Origin: Herbaspirillum lusitanum P6-12
GTDB taxonomy: Bacteria; Pseudomonadota; Gammaproteobacteria; Burkholderiales; Burkholderiaceae_D
DNA length: 33,377 nucleotides
Direction: 5' to 3'
Assembly: GCF_000256565.1 (NCBI RefSeq)
Contig: NZ_AJHH01000633.1
Location: 1-33,377, forward strand
Shown here: positions 1 through 8,042 of the stretch, piece by piece
Position numbering within the stretch: the stretch's first letter is position 1
Layout of the letters: the number at the start of each line of letters is the position of its first letter
Translations under genes and position numbers: made by a program
The notes under the pieces: generated by a model
The model's database searches: none
What the model was told of the DNA's origin: nothing
Seen by the model: the letters and a program-made list of their open reading frames with translations, nothing else

Positions 1-147
1 AATTGGGCCGATATGGATGGGATAGATTTGTTCGCTCTGATGTCGGCGCTCGGCTGGGTCGGCGACCAACCCTCATTCGCTCCGCGAGGAGATCATCTGT
101 TCCACGTTATTACGAGCGCCATCCTGACAAACCGGCCAAGGGAATGA
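1..147 (+). CDS. TetR/AcrR-like regulator, C-terminal end only (partial)
   Basis: An open frame runs from the first base of the window to a TGA at 145-147 and gives 48 residues. The peptide has the helical pattern seen at the end of many TetR-family repressors: an acidic helix with DMDGIDLFALMSALGWVGDQ, followed by RGDHLFHVITSAIL. The N-terminal helix-turn-helix lies outside the window, so the family call rests on the tail alone. The gene converges on the NAD(P)-binding protein at 194-1063, with 46 bases between the stop codons. TetR regulators often lie beside an oxidoreductase, but convergent placement does not show that it controls this one. An unrelated helical protein remains possible. 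Confidence 0.5.
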   Translation, partial: NWADMDGIDLFALMSALGWVGDQPSFAPRGDHLFHVITSAILTNRPRE

Positions 148-193
148 TGGCCGCGTAGAGCATGATGGCGCTCATTGGCCTGATGTTCCGGCC

Positions 194-1063
194 TCAGGCC
201 GACGCCGCAATTCCGGAAGCGAAATCACGATAGGAACGAAGCGGGCGTCCCAGCAGCGCGGTCAAACGTTCCACATCGCCGGCTTCCGGAATCATTCCCT
301 CAGTAAGAAAACGCTCGCTCATCAGGCGCATATCGAAGGCCATCCAGCTCGGCATGAACTGTCGGAGGTTTTTCTCGAACCCGGCGGGATCATCGCCCGG
401 ATAGGCGATCGGACGTCCCAGGACCTCTGTCCAGATCGCAGCGATGTCTGCACCGGTCAAGGTGTCGGGACCAACGATATTGATCCGGTCCGGAGGAAGT
501 GGGACGGCGGTTCGTTCCCGGCGGATAAGTTCGATGGCCGCGATCTCGGCGATGTCGCCCGTATCAACCATTGCCAGCCCCTTGCTGCCGATCGGCATCG
601 GATAGATGCCGTAGCCGGTTACCACGTCCTTGATCGTGAGGTCGTTGCCCATGAAGTAGGCGGGGCGCAGAATGGTTGCGTTGAGCCCCATTCGCTCAAT
701 CATGCGTTCAACACCGAATTTTCCTGCGAAATGCGGCACGTTCACGTAGAGGTCGCTGTGAATCACCGAGAGATAGACGATCCGCTCGATGCCGGCCTCG
801 CGTGCGACGTTAAGCGCGATCAGCGCCTGCGTGTATTCGTCGGGCACCACCCCGTTGAGAAGGAACAGCGTCGAGACGCCGGAGAAGGCGCGGCGCAGCG
901 AGTCGACGTCGAGCAGATCGCCCTGGACGACGTCGACGCCCGCCGGGAAATTTGCCTTCGACGGGTCGCGCACGAGAGCGCGGACATCGGCGCCACGCTT
1001 CACGAGTTGCCCGACAACTTGGCGACCGACAGTGCCGGTAGCTCCGGTAACGATAATAGTCAT
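194..1063 (-). CDS. NmrA-like NAD(P)-binding protein (atypical SDR)
   Basis: This 289-residue protein belongs to the NmrA/atypical short-chain dehydrogenase family: cytosolic Rossmann-fold proteins that act as NAD(P)H-dependent quinone reductases or as redox sensors. The N-terminus has the dinucleotide-binding motif TGATGTVG at residues 6-13, and VRDPSKA at 31-37 has the arginine typical of NADP preference. ILRPAYFMGN at 131-140 is the usual segment after the central sheet. There is no classic YxxxK pair, as expected for NmrA-like members. The start is supported by AAGGAG eight bases upstream of the ATG. It lies 141 bases downstream of the quinone oxidoreductase gene on the same strand, so co-transcription is plausible. 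The substrate cannot be read from the sequence. Confidence 0.85.
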   Translation of the reverse strand: MTIIVTGATGTVGRQVVGQLVKRGADVRALVRDPSKANFPAGVDVVQGDLLDVDSLRRAFSGVSTLFLLNGVVPDEYTQALIALNVAREAGIERIVYLSVIHSDLYVNVPHFAGKFGVERMIERMGLNATILRPAYFMGNDLTIKDVVTGYGIYPMPIGSKGLAMVDTGDIAEIAAIELIRRERTAVPLPPDRINIVGPDTLTGADIAAIWTEVLGRPIAYPGDDPAGFEKNLRQFMPSWMAFDMRLMSERFLTEGMIPEAGDVERLTALLGRPLRSYRDFASGIAASA

Positions 1064-1204
1064 GATGATTACTCCTTGGTTTGGTTGGTAAATTCAAAAA
1101 TGGATAGAAACTCCCGATCAACTCGACATCGCTCTATCCACAGATTCGCGAAATGCTTGAGGACATGCCTCAGGCAGACGTTTTATCGTCTTCTGGAAGT
1201 TGGT

Positions 1205-2134
1205 TCAGAGGGAAAAATCCACGACGGTCTTGCCCACTTGCGGCTGGGTCCGATTGCGCTCGATCGCTGCAGGCAGTTCATCGAAACGTACGACGGCGCC
1301 AATCTTTGAGTGCAAACGTCCGTGCGCCACGTCCTCTGCGATTGCTTGCAGCCGTGCGCCATCCGATGTGTTCATGAACCACAGGCCCCGGCGTCCGGCG
1401 GGGGTGCTCGCCTGGATGGCCGGCGAAGCGGTGCTCACGATGACGCCATCTTCGGCAAGGACGGACCACGAGCGATTCAGCACCTCGCCGCCGACATAGT
1501 CGAGCACCAGGTCGATATCGCGTGCCGATGCTTCGAACTGTTCCTTGTCGTAGGCGATGACGTGGTCAGCGCCCAGGCTGCGGAGGTAGCCGGCATGCTC
1601 CTCCAAGGCGGCGGCAAATACCACGGCCCCGGCCTGATGCGCGTACTGCACCGCGAATCCTCCGAGACCGCCGGCAGCGCCGTGGATAAGAATGCGCTGG
1701 CCGGCCTGTATCGGACCGGCAAAATTCAGGCTTTGCCATGCCGCCACGGATGCCACAGGCAAGGCTGCCGCCTCGACGAAACTCAGCGATTCAGGTATCA
1801 GGCAAAGATTGGCCTCGTCTACCGCAACCAGATCGGCATAGGCGCCAAGGCCGCCGCGCGGTCCCATGACGCGATCGCCTTTGCGCAGTCGGGTGCCCGC
1901 CCCCGCCGCTTCCACGATGCCGGCCAGTTCGATGCCTGGGACGGTCGGCAATTGCAATGGAAAAGCGTCGCGAACATAGCCTTCCCGGACCTTCCAGTCC
2001 AGTCCGTTGACACCGGCGGCCTGGACGCGGACCAGCACTTGGCCTGCTCCTGCCACCGGCGCTTCGATGGACGAAATCTTGAGGGCGGATGGGCCGCCGT
2101 ATTCGGTAAGAACCAATGCACGGATATTGTTCAT
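1205..2134 (-). CDS. zinc-independent NADP-dependent quinone oxidoreductase / alcohol dehydrogenase
   Basis: The product is 309 residues and belongs to the medium-chain dehydrogenase/reductase superfamily, quinone oxidoreductase branch. It should use NADPH to reduce quinones or enones in the cytosol. It has the GroES-like N-terminal half (ALVLTEYGGPSALKI, then VNGLDWKVREGY) and a Rossmann half with IHGAAGGLGGFAVQYA. The cysteine/histidine ligands of zinc alcohol dehydrogenases are absent. The reading frame stays open for 20 more codons upstream, but the ATG at 2134 is preceded by AAAGGAG at good spacing and begins at the family's normal N-terminus. A LysR gene diverges from it 107 bases away, across a candidate operator, which suggests local control. 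The NmrA-like gene follows in the same direction. Confidence 0.88.
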   Translation of the reverse strand: MNNIRALVLTEYGGPSALKISSIEAPVAGAGQVLVRVQAAGVNGLDWKVREGYVRDAFPLQLPTVPGIELAGIVEAAGAGTRLRKGDRVMGPRGGLGAYADLVAVDEANLCLIPESLSFVEAAALPVASVAAWQSLNFAGPIQAGQRILIHGAAGGLGGFAVQYAHQAGAVVFAAALEEHAGYLRSLGADHVIAYDKEQFEASARDIDLVLDYVGGEVLNRSWSVLAEDGVIVSTASPAIQASTPAGRRGLWFMNTSDGARLQAIAEDVAHGRLHSKIGAVVRFDELPAAIERNRTQPQVGKTVVDFSL

Positions 2135-2189
2135 GACTACTCCTTTGAGGTTGTGGGTTGCGTACGAACAAATAATAGGTCGTCCCGCA

Positions 2190-2207
2190 TACAAAACAAA
2201 GATTGTA
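2190..2207. promoter_or_regulatory. candidate LysR operator (TACAA-N8-TTGTA)
   Basis: A perfect 5-base inverted repeat with an 8-base spacer lies in the 107-base gap between the divergent oxidoreductase and LysR genes. Its position and symmetry fit a LysR-type binding site that could serve both promoters. The assignment is positional; no consensus for this regulator is known to me. Confidence 0.4.
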
Positions 2208-2241
2208 AAATATAGACACTTCGTTTTAAAAATGAGACATC

Positions 2242-3126
2242 ATGGATTTCAATGCCCTTGAGGACTTCCAGTTAGTTGCCGCTCACGGCGGCTTTGGCAA
2301 AGCCAGCCGCGCCAGCGGACGCTCCAAAGCAACTCTGTCGCGTCGTGTTGCCGATCTCGAAGAAGCATTGGGGATACGGCTCATCGAGCGCGGCGCTCGT
2401 AGCCTGGAGTTGACCGAAGCAGGCCAACTGCTGCGCGCCAGAACGGAGGGGCCGATGCACGAGGTCGCCGACGCGGTCGCGGCAGCACGGGACGGCCTTG
2501 CGACGCCGCGAGGGCGTCTGCGTATCGCAGCGCCGCTCCTGTTTTCGCAGTTGGCCTTGGGGCGGATTGCCGCCCGGTTCCTGGCGAGCTACCCCGAAGT
2601 GCAGATCGAAGCCGTGGCTGAGGATCGCCTTGTCAATCTGGTAGACGAGCATTTCGATGTCGCCATACGGATCAATCCGAGCAAGGACAGCGCGCTGGTC
2701 GGCAGATGCTTTGCCAAAGACAGGCTGGTCCTTGCGGCCGCACCATCGATTCAGATGCCGAAAGGAGGTCGTGACAAGCCGTTTCCTGTACCGGCAGTCG
2801 TCACGCCGGGCTATCGAGACGGGGATGTCTGGTCGGTTCGCAATGGTCAGTTCACCATCGAACCGCGACCTGTTCTGCGCCTGTCTTCGCTGCTGATGGT
2901 GCGGGACGCCATTGTCGACGGCGCGGGGGCAGCGATGCTGCCGCAGTCCATCATCGGCGGCTTGCTGGAAAAGGGGGAATTGGTATCGTGGGGAATTGCC
3001 GGCGACGAAGTTGAGCTTTGGGTTCTGCACACCTCTCGCCGTTTGCAAAGTCCCAAAGTGCGGGCTTTCGTCGAGTTCATGTGCAAGCAATATCCCAATG
3101 GGACGTTCACCATTCCAATCCGATGA
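2242..3126 (+). CDS. LysR-family transcriptional regulator
   Basis: This 294-residue protein has the LysR layout: an N-terminal winged helix-turn-helix (residues about 3-62, with ASRASGRSKATLSRRVADLE as the recognition region) and a C-terminal periplasmic-binding-like effector domain from about residue 90. Length is normal for the family. It is transcribed away from the quinone oxidoreductase gene, the usual arrangement in which a LysR protein regulates its neighbour and itself. The sensor domain resembles the group that controls quinone reductase or alcohol dehydrogenase genes, but the inducer cannot be predicted. The start codon is the only good one before the conserved first helix (MDFNALEDFQLVAAHGGFG). 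Confidence 0.92.
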   Translation: MDFNALEDFQLVAAHGGFGKASRASGRSKATLSRRVADLEEALGIRLIERGARSLELTEAGQLLRARTEGPMHEVADAVAAARDGLATPRGRLRIAAPLLFSQLALGRIAARFLASYPEVQIEAVAEDRLVNLVDEHFDVAIRINPSKDSALVGRCFAKDRLVLAAAPSIQMPKGGRDKPFPVPAVVTPGYRDGDVWSVRNGQFTIEPRPVLRLSSLLMVRDAIVDGAGAAMLPQSIIGGLLEKGELVSWGIAGDEVELWVLHTSRRLQSPKVRAFVEFMCKQYPNGTFTIPIR

Positions 3127-3144
3127 ACTGAAGACTATCTTCCT

Positions 3145-3387
3145 CTATATCGACGCCAAGGAAATCAAGGCTCGCCGCGCCGCGCCATCGTCGTCCCATG
3201 CCGGGATCCACAGTTTGGCATATGCCTCGACATCGGGAGCGTCTCCCTTATCGGCAAGCCGCTCTTGCATGACGGTTTCGACGGCCGCTGCCACACGTTG
3301 CGCGACGCGCGGCCCCACAACGGGGTCCTTGAGCAGTGTTTCAAGTTGCTGGAGCAATACGACGGCAGGACTGACAACTGGATCCAT
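3145..3387 (-). CDS. small hypothetical protein
   Basis: I do not recognise this 80-residue protein. The chosen ATG at 3387 has GGGAG seven bases upstream; a longer frame begins at 3480 but lacks a comparable site. The N-terminal half looks helical (VSPAVVLLQQLETLLKDP, then RVAQRVAAAVETVMQER), and the C-terminal half is acidic with several alanines and tryptophans. No membrane segment or signal peptide is visible. It follows acdS on the same strand after about 110 bases and converges on the LysR gene with 18 bases between stop codons, so it may be read through from acdS. The sequence looks protein-like rather than random, but the function is unknown. Confidence 0.45.
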   Translation of the reverse strand: MDPVVSPAVVLLQQLETLLKDPVVGPRVAQRVAAAVETVMQERLADKGDAPDVEAYAKLWIPAWDDDGAARRALISLASI

Positions 3388-3498
3388 AAGGCTCTCCCAT
3401 GCGCAGCGATACCTGTTGAAGCGGGCAAGGTCCGGCGACAACGTGTGTCGACGGACCTCATGCTTTACTTTGCAAAGCAAGAACGATGCTCAGGACGC

Positions 3499-4515
3499 TT
3501 AGCCATTACGGAAGATGAAGCTGTAGGCATTGAGCGCGGGCACACCGCCGAGATGCGCGTAGAGCACCTTCGCGCCTTCCGGAAATTCGCCCAGCCGCAC
3601 CTTCTCGATCATGCCGTGCATCGACTTTCCTTCGTATACCGGGTCGGTCAGGATGCCTTCGGTGCGTGCGCACAGGCGAATGGCCTCCAGCGTGCCTTCA
3701 TTCGGCAAACCGTATTCCGGACCGCCGAAGCGTGTGTCTAGCACGATGTCTTTTTCGGTGATGTCGTAGTTCAGCTCCACCAGTCCCGCCGTGTTCTTGG
3801 CGATGCGCAGGATCTGGTCGAAGGTCTGTTTTGGTTTCGCCGAAGCGTCGATGCCGATCACGCGATCCGCGCGGCCGTCCGCAGCGAAGCCGACCACCAT
3901 GCCGGCCTGCGTGCTGCCGGTGACGGCACAGGTAACGATGTAGTCGAACTTGAAGCCGAGTTCTTCCTCCTGTTGGCGCACTTCTTCGGCAAAGGCGACA
4001 AAGCCCAGGCCGCCCTTCGGATGTTCCGAGCAACCGGCCGGAATCGGATACGGCTTGCCGCCATTCTGGCGCACGCTCTCCATCGCATCTTCCCAGCTCT
4101 TGCGGATACCGATATCGAAACCTGCCGCATCAAGGCGCACGTCGGCGCCCATGATGCGCGACATTTCGATGTTGCCGACGCGGTCATACACGGCGTCGGA
4201 ATAGTTCACCCAGTTCTCTTGCACCAGCACGCACTTCAGGCCAAGGTGCGCCGCCACCGCTGCCACCTGGCGCGTCTGGTTGGATTGGATGCCGCCGATC
4301 GATACCAGCGTGTCGTAGCCGCCTTCCAATGCTTCCGGGATCAGGTATTCCAACTTGCGCGTCTTGTTGCCGCCGAAGGCCAGGCCGCTATTGCAGTCTT
4401 CGCGCTTCATGTAGAGCTCAACTTTGCCGCCGAGATGGGCGCTCAGGCGCTTGAGCGGTTGAATCGGCGTCGGGCCGAAAGTCAACGGATAGCGGGCGAA
4501 TTTTTTCAGATTCAT
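3499..4515 (-). CDS. acdS: 1-aminocyclopropane-1-carboxylate (ACC) deaminase
   Basis: The product is a pyridoxal-phosphate enzyme that splits ACC, the plant ethylene precursor, into 2-oxobutanoate and ammonia in the cytosol. Starting at the ATG at 4515 it is exactly 338 residues, the usual AcdS length; a longer open frame to 4578 is ignored. The cofactor lysine is K51 (GGNKTRK), followed by S78 (GIQSNQTR) and Y294. The two residues used to separate true ACC deaminase from D-cysteine desulfhydrase, E295 (DPVYEGK) and L322 (AHLGG), are both present, which makes the call strong. AGGAG lies nine bases before the start. An Lrp-type regulator gene diverges from it, the standard arrangement in Burkholderiales. 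The trait is common in plant-associated bacteria. Confidence 0.96.
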   Translation of the reverse strand: MNLKKFARYPLTFGPTPIQPLKRLSAHLGGKVELYMKREDCNSGLAFGGNKTRKLEYLIPEALEGGYDTLVSIGGIQSNQTRQVAAVAAHLGLKCVLVQENWVNYSDAVYDRVGNIEMSRIMGADVRLDAAGFDIGIRKSWEDAMESVRQNGGKPYPIPAGCSEHPKGGLGFVAFAEEVRQQEEELGFKFDYIVTCAVTGSTQAGMVVGFAADGRADRVIGIDASAKPKQTFDQILRIAKNTAGLVELNYDITEKDIVLDTRFGGPEYGLPNEGTLEAIRLCARTEGILTDPVYEGKSMHGMIEKVRLGEFPEGAKVLYAHLGGVPALNAYSFIFRNG

Positions 4516-4651
4516 GCGTGATGCTCCTGGAGTGTGAAGGGATATCCACGCATCGGCACTGGCGAACAAGGACGGCATGGACTGCTCCTCCGATATCGGT
4601 GTGATGTGCGACGACGTGTGATGGTGTAGCGGTATGCGCTGGATTTCATTG

Positions 4652-4665
4652 TAGGAATTAATCTG
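4652..4665. promoter_or_regulatory. candidate Lrp/AcdR-type box upstream of acdS
   Basis: TAGGAATTAATCTG in the 238-base acdS-acdR gap resembles the loose, A+T-centred palindrome bound by Lrp-family proteins (AG...AATT...CT). It lies about 140 bases upstream of acdS and 90 upstream of acdR, in the A+T-rich part of the gap. The match is by eye and imperfect. Confidence 0.35.
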
Positions 4666-4753
4666 CGCATCAGGGTTGCGAACTTGCGCTACTATTTGAT
4701 GAGTAATACTTCAATTAACAATTTACGTTTATTTTTATTCTGAAAAATAATCC

Positions 4754-5263
4754 ATGAAAGCAATAAAATTGCGCAGCAAGAGTGTTGAAACGGAATCCTT
4801 CAACGACACACTCGATCGCACCGACCGCGCCATCCTCAAGCTGCTGCAACGCGACGCCTCGATTTCCAACGTCGCACTGGCGGCCAGGGTCAATCTCAGC
4901 GCGCCGGCCTGCCTGCGCCGGGTGGAGCGTCTCAAGGAGTTGGGATTGATCAAGGGCATCGTCGCGCTGCTTAATCCGCGTGCGCTGGATGCCGGCACGT
5001 TGGTGATGATCGGCGTGGTGCTGGATCGCTCCACGCCGGAATCCTTCACCGCCTTTGAAAAGGCGGTGCAGAAAGTGTCAGGTTGCCTGGAGTGCCACGT
5101 CGTCACCGGCGAGTTCGACTACTTCATGCTGGTGCGCACCAAGGACAACGACAGCTTCAATCGCCTGCATGCCGAGCAGCTGCTGTATCTGCCCGGCGTA
5201 CGCCAGGTGCGCACCTTTATGGTGATCAAGGAAGTGCTGTCGACGACCCAGCTGCATTTGTGA
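4754..5263 (+). CDS. acdR: Lrp/AsnC-family regulator, probably AcdR
   Basis: This 169-residue protein has an N-terminal helix-turn-helix typical of Lrp/AsnC proteins (LDRTDRAILKLLQRDASIS at residues 20-38, then NLSAPACLRRVERLKELGLI) and a C-terminal effector-binding RAM domain (CHVVTGEFDYFMLVRTKDND). Lrp-type regulators encoded opposite acdS activate ACC deaminase in several proteobacteria and are named AcdR; the same arrangement here supports that name. About 18 residues precede the conserved domain. The ATG lacks a clear Shine-Dalgarno sequence (preceding bases CTGAAAAATAATCC), so initiation may be weak or the start may differ. The gene ends 12 bases before the stop of the convergent broken LysR gene. 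Confidence 0.88.
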   Translation: MKAIKLRSKSVETESFNDTLDRTDRAILKLLQRDASISNVALAARVNLSAPACLRRVERLKELGLIKGIVALLNPRALDAGTLVMIGVVLDRSTPESFTAFEKAVQKVSGCLECHVVTGEFDYFMLVRTKDNDSFNRLHAEQLLYLPGVRQVRTFMVIKEVLSTTQLHL

Positions 5264-5275
5264 ACGGCAAGGAAC

Positions 5276-6183
5276 TCAAATGTCCTCGTTCAACTCGCCC
5301 AGCAGATAGTCGAGGAAGATTTCCACGATGCGCGGCAAGGTGCGTCCCGATAGCGTCTGCACCTCAACGTAGCGTCCATCAAGCGCACGATCGTGAATCG
5401 GCACCATCGTGAATTCGCCCTTGGCAATCCGATAGCGTACCGTCACCGCCCCTGTGATCGACAGTGCGTCCCCCTCCAGCAGATAGTTGTGCAGCGTCTG
5501 GATGTAATTGCTGGTGAGGACGGGCTCGAATACCAGTTGCTGGCGGCTGCACGCCAGGTCGAACAGTTGCCGCAGCGTGGTGTCCGGATCGGGCAGCGCC
5601 AGCGGATAAGGCCGCAGTTGCGACAATGTCACGCTCTTGAACTTGCTCAGCGGATGGCCGTTGCGCATGAGTAGCAACACGCCGGTTGCTGGTGCACGAT
5701 CTTGATGTCCGGTTCAGGCAGGCGGTTGAAGGTCACGCCGATGTCGGCATTGCCGTCGCGCACCTGGCGCGAGACCATCGTCGGCGGTCCCACATATACC
5801 TGAAACTGAATCGCCGGATACTTTTGCTGGAAGCTGCGGATCAGCCGCGGCATGAAGTCGATGCCGAATCCCTCCGACGCCGCCACCCGGATGCGTCCGC
5901 TGCGCAAGCCCTTCAGCGCCAGCAGGTCAGCCACCACGCGATCCGCTTCCAGCCTCACCTTCTGCGCATGCGCGGCCAGCATTTCCCCGCCCGCGCTCAG
6001 CACCATGCCGCGCGGCCGGCGCTCGAACAGGACGGTGTCGAGCAATTCTTCCAGGCTCCTGATCTGACGGCTGATCGCCGAACTGGCGACATTCAGGCGT
6101 TGCGACGCTTCAGCGATCGAGCCGCAACGCACCACTTCAAGGAAATAGCGCAGCGCAGTATCTTGCAAATATTGAGATTTCAT
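5276..6183 (-). pseudogene. LysR-family regulator interrupted by a one-base frameshift
   Basis: Two overlapping frames together make one normal LysR protein of about 302 residues. The first, from the ATG at 6183, carries the helix-turn-helix (FLEVVRCGSIAEASQRLNVA) and half the effector domain up to PEPDIKIVHQQPA. The second picks up at once with VLLLMRNGHPLSKF and runs to the stop at 5276. The change falls at about 5680-5683, where the coding strand reads CCGGCGTGTTG; one more G would restore P-A-V-L-L. This is either a true inactivating deletion or a sequencing error. The gene diverges from the peptide transporter operon, so an intact version would be its likely regulator. AAAGG precedes the start. 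Confidence 0.8.
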
Positions 6184-6325
6184 GTCGGCCTTTGCGAATG
6201 CGATGCAGACGTCATCGCCACCGCTCGCAAGCAAGCAAAAAGCCTGCCTTCTCATTTCGGCAACGCAGGCTTAGGAATTCTCTAATTGTTGCAGCACCTC
6301 AATCGACCTAGTATCCACTCACGTT

Positions 6326-6361
6326 ATTGCTCAATTTGTTGCTCAATTTGTTGCTGAGTTT
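6326..6361. repeat. three tandem 12-base repeats upstream of the transporter operon
   Basis: Three consecutive units of RTTGCTCAATTT (the third reads GTTGCTGAGTTT) end about 43 bases before the ATG of the binding-protein gene. Tandem units of about one helical turn in a promoter region could be binding sites for a regulator, or a slippage-prone spacer. No gene covers the repeat. Confidence 0.75.
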
Positions 6362-6403
6362 CATGCCGTTGTTTTTCAAACAATTCAGAATGGAAGGTCG
6401 GGA

Positions 6404-7975
6404 ATGAACGCGAAAAAGAATGTGGCAAAGGGATCCGGAGCTGCGTGGGTACACAATGCACGACATGCGTTGCTGTTGGCGGGGGCTGCCGCGACGCTGT
6501 CGATATCCACCCCGGCATTGGCCAACAAGGCCAACGACACGCTGGTGTACGCCTCCGACAGCGAGGTCGAAAACATCAGCCAGTATCACAACAACCTGCG
6601 CGAAGGCGTCATCCTGGCCCACCTGATCTGGGACACGCTGGTCTTTCGCGATCCCAGGACCGGCGAGTACAAACCGCAGCTGGCCACCGCCTGGAAGTGG
6701 GAATCGCCGACCGCGCTCGTGATGGATCTGCGCCAGGGCGTGCAATTCCAGAACGGCGACAAGTTCAGTGCCGATGACGTCGTGTTCACCTTCAACTACG
6801 CCGTCTCCAACGAGTCCAAGGCCGTCACGCGTCAGAACACCGACTGGATCAAGGACGTCGAAAAGCTCGGCGACTACAAGGTGCGCATCAACCTCAAGCG
6901 TCCCTTCCCCGCCGCGCTGGAATATCTCGCCGGCCCGTTGCCGATTTATCCCGGCGTCTATTTCAAGAAACTCGGCCTGGAAGGATTCAGCAAGGCGCCG
7001 ATCGGCACCGGTCCCTACAAAGCCACCAGCGTGGTGCCGGGACAGGGCGTGACACTGGTCAGGAACCCGAACTACTTCAAGGAAAGTCCGCAAGGCCAGC
7101 CGAAGATCGGCAACATCAAGTTCGTCGTGATCCCCGATCCGGAAACCCGTTCAGCGCAACTCATGACCGGCGCCATTGACTGGATCTGGCGCGTGCCGGC
7201 TGACCAGGCCGAGTCGCTCAAGACCACGCCGAAGATCACCGTGCAAAGCGGTGAAACCATGCGCGTCGGCTTCCTGACCATCGACGCCACCGGCACTTCG
7301 GGACCGAACTCGCCGTTCAAGGATCTGCGCGTACGCCAGGCAGTCAACTATGCGATCAACCGCAAAGGCATCGCCGACAACCTGGTGCGTGGCGGCAGCC
7401 AGCCGGTGTATACCGCCTGCTTCCGCACGCAGTTCGGTTGCGACGCCAAGGCCGTCATCAACTACGAATACAATCCCGCCAAGGCCAAGGAATTGCTGGC
7501 TGCGGCAGGTTATCCGAATGGCTTCGATACCGAGATCTACGCCTACCGCGAGCGCGAATTCGCCGAAGCCATCATCGGCGATCTGCACAAGGTCGGCATC
7601 CGCGCACGCCTGCGCTACATGAAGTTCGCCGCCCTGCTGACGGAATATCGCAGCGGCAAGACACCGCTGACATTCCAGACCTGGGCATCCTTCTCGATCA
7701 ATGATGCATCGGCGTTCACCGGCGTCTACTTCAAGGGCAACGCGGACGACATCACCAAAGATCCGCAATTGCGACAATGGCTGGAAACCGCCGACAACTC
7801 GGTTGACCCTGCTGTGCGCAAGACCAACTACACGAAGTCGCTGGAATCGATTTCCAGGCAAGCCTTCATGGCGCCGATGTTCTCTTACTCCACCTTCTAC
7901 GCCTATAACTCGCAGCTGAAGTTCCAAGGTTATCCGGACGAACTTCCGCGTTTCTATGAAGCGAGCTGGAAGTAG
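6404..7975 (+). CDS. periplasmic substrate-binding protein of a peptide/nickel-type ABC importer
   Basis: This 523-residue protein is a family 5 extracellular solute-binding protein (DppA/OppA type), which captures di- or oligopeptides or similar ligands in the periplasm. A Sec signal peptide is visible: a basic start, a hydrophobic stretch around residues 22-38 (ALLLAGAAATLSISTPA) and a likely cut after ALA near residue 41. No lipobox is seen. Family features include LAHLIWDTLVFRDPRTGEYK, LATAWKWES, FSADDVVFTFNYA and, further on, DLRVRQAVNYAINRKGI. GGAAGG lies six bases before the ATG. It opens an operon with two permeases and two ATPases. The ligand cannot be read; the adjacent M20 peptidases suggest peptides or N-acyl amino acids. 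Confidence 0.92.
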   Translation: MNAKKNVAKGSGAAWVHNARHALLLAGAAATLSISTPALANKANDTLVYASDSEVENISQYHNNLREGVILAHLIWDTLVFRDPRTGEYKPQLATAWKWESPTALVMDLRQGVQFQNGDKFSADDVVFTFNYAVSNESKAVTRQNTDWIKDVEKLGDYKVRINLKRPFPAALEYLAGPLPIYPGVYFKKLGLEGFSKAPIGTGPYKATSVVPGQGVTLVRNPNYFKESPQGQPKIGNIKFVVIPDPETRSAQLMTGAIDWIWRVPADQAESLKTTPKITVQSGETMRVGFLTIDATGTSGPNSPFKDLRVRQAVNYAINRKGIADNLVRGGSQPVYTACFRTQFGCDAKAVINYEYNPAKAKELLAAAGYPNGFDTEIYAYREREFAEAIIGDLHKVGIRARLRYMKFAALLTEYRSGKTPLTFQTWASFSINDASAFTGVYFKGNADDITKDPQLRQWLETADNSVDPAVRKTNYTKSLESISRQAFMAPMFSYSTFYAYNSQLKFQGYPDELPRFYEASWK

Positions 7976-7984
7976 CTTCGCCAC

Positions 7985-8008
7985 GGCGGACGGCCATCGT
8001 CGTCCGCC
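7985..8008 (+). promoter_or_regulatory. intercistronic stem-loop after the binding-protein gene
   Basis: GGCGGACG and CGTCCGCC form a perfect 8-base, G+C-rich stem with an 8-base loop, beginning 9 bases after the stop codon and ending 34 bases before the permease start. No T-run follows, so it is not a full terminator. Stem-loops here commonly protect the upstream message and lower permease expression relative to the binding protein. Confidence 0.65.
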
Positions 8009-8042
8009 CAGCCAACCATGATCGTGATGAGGGCTTGCCGCC

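Noticed and set aside
1310-2215. 301-codon plus-strand frame across the quinone oxidoreductase
   Set aside because: The minus strand carries a complete recognised enzyme with a good ribosome-binding site; the plus-strand product has no recognisable content.
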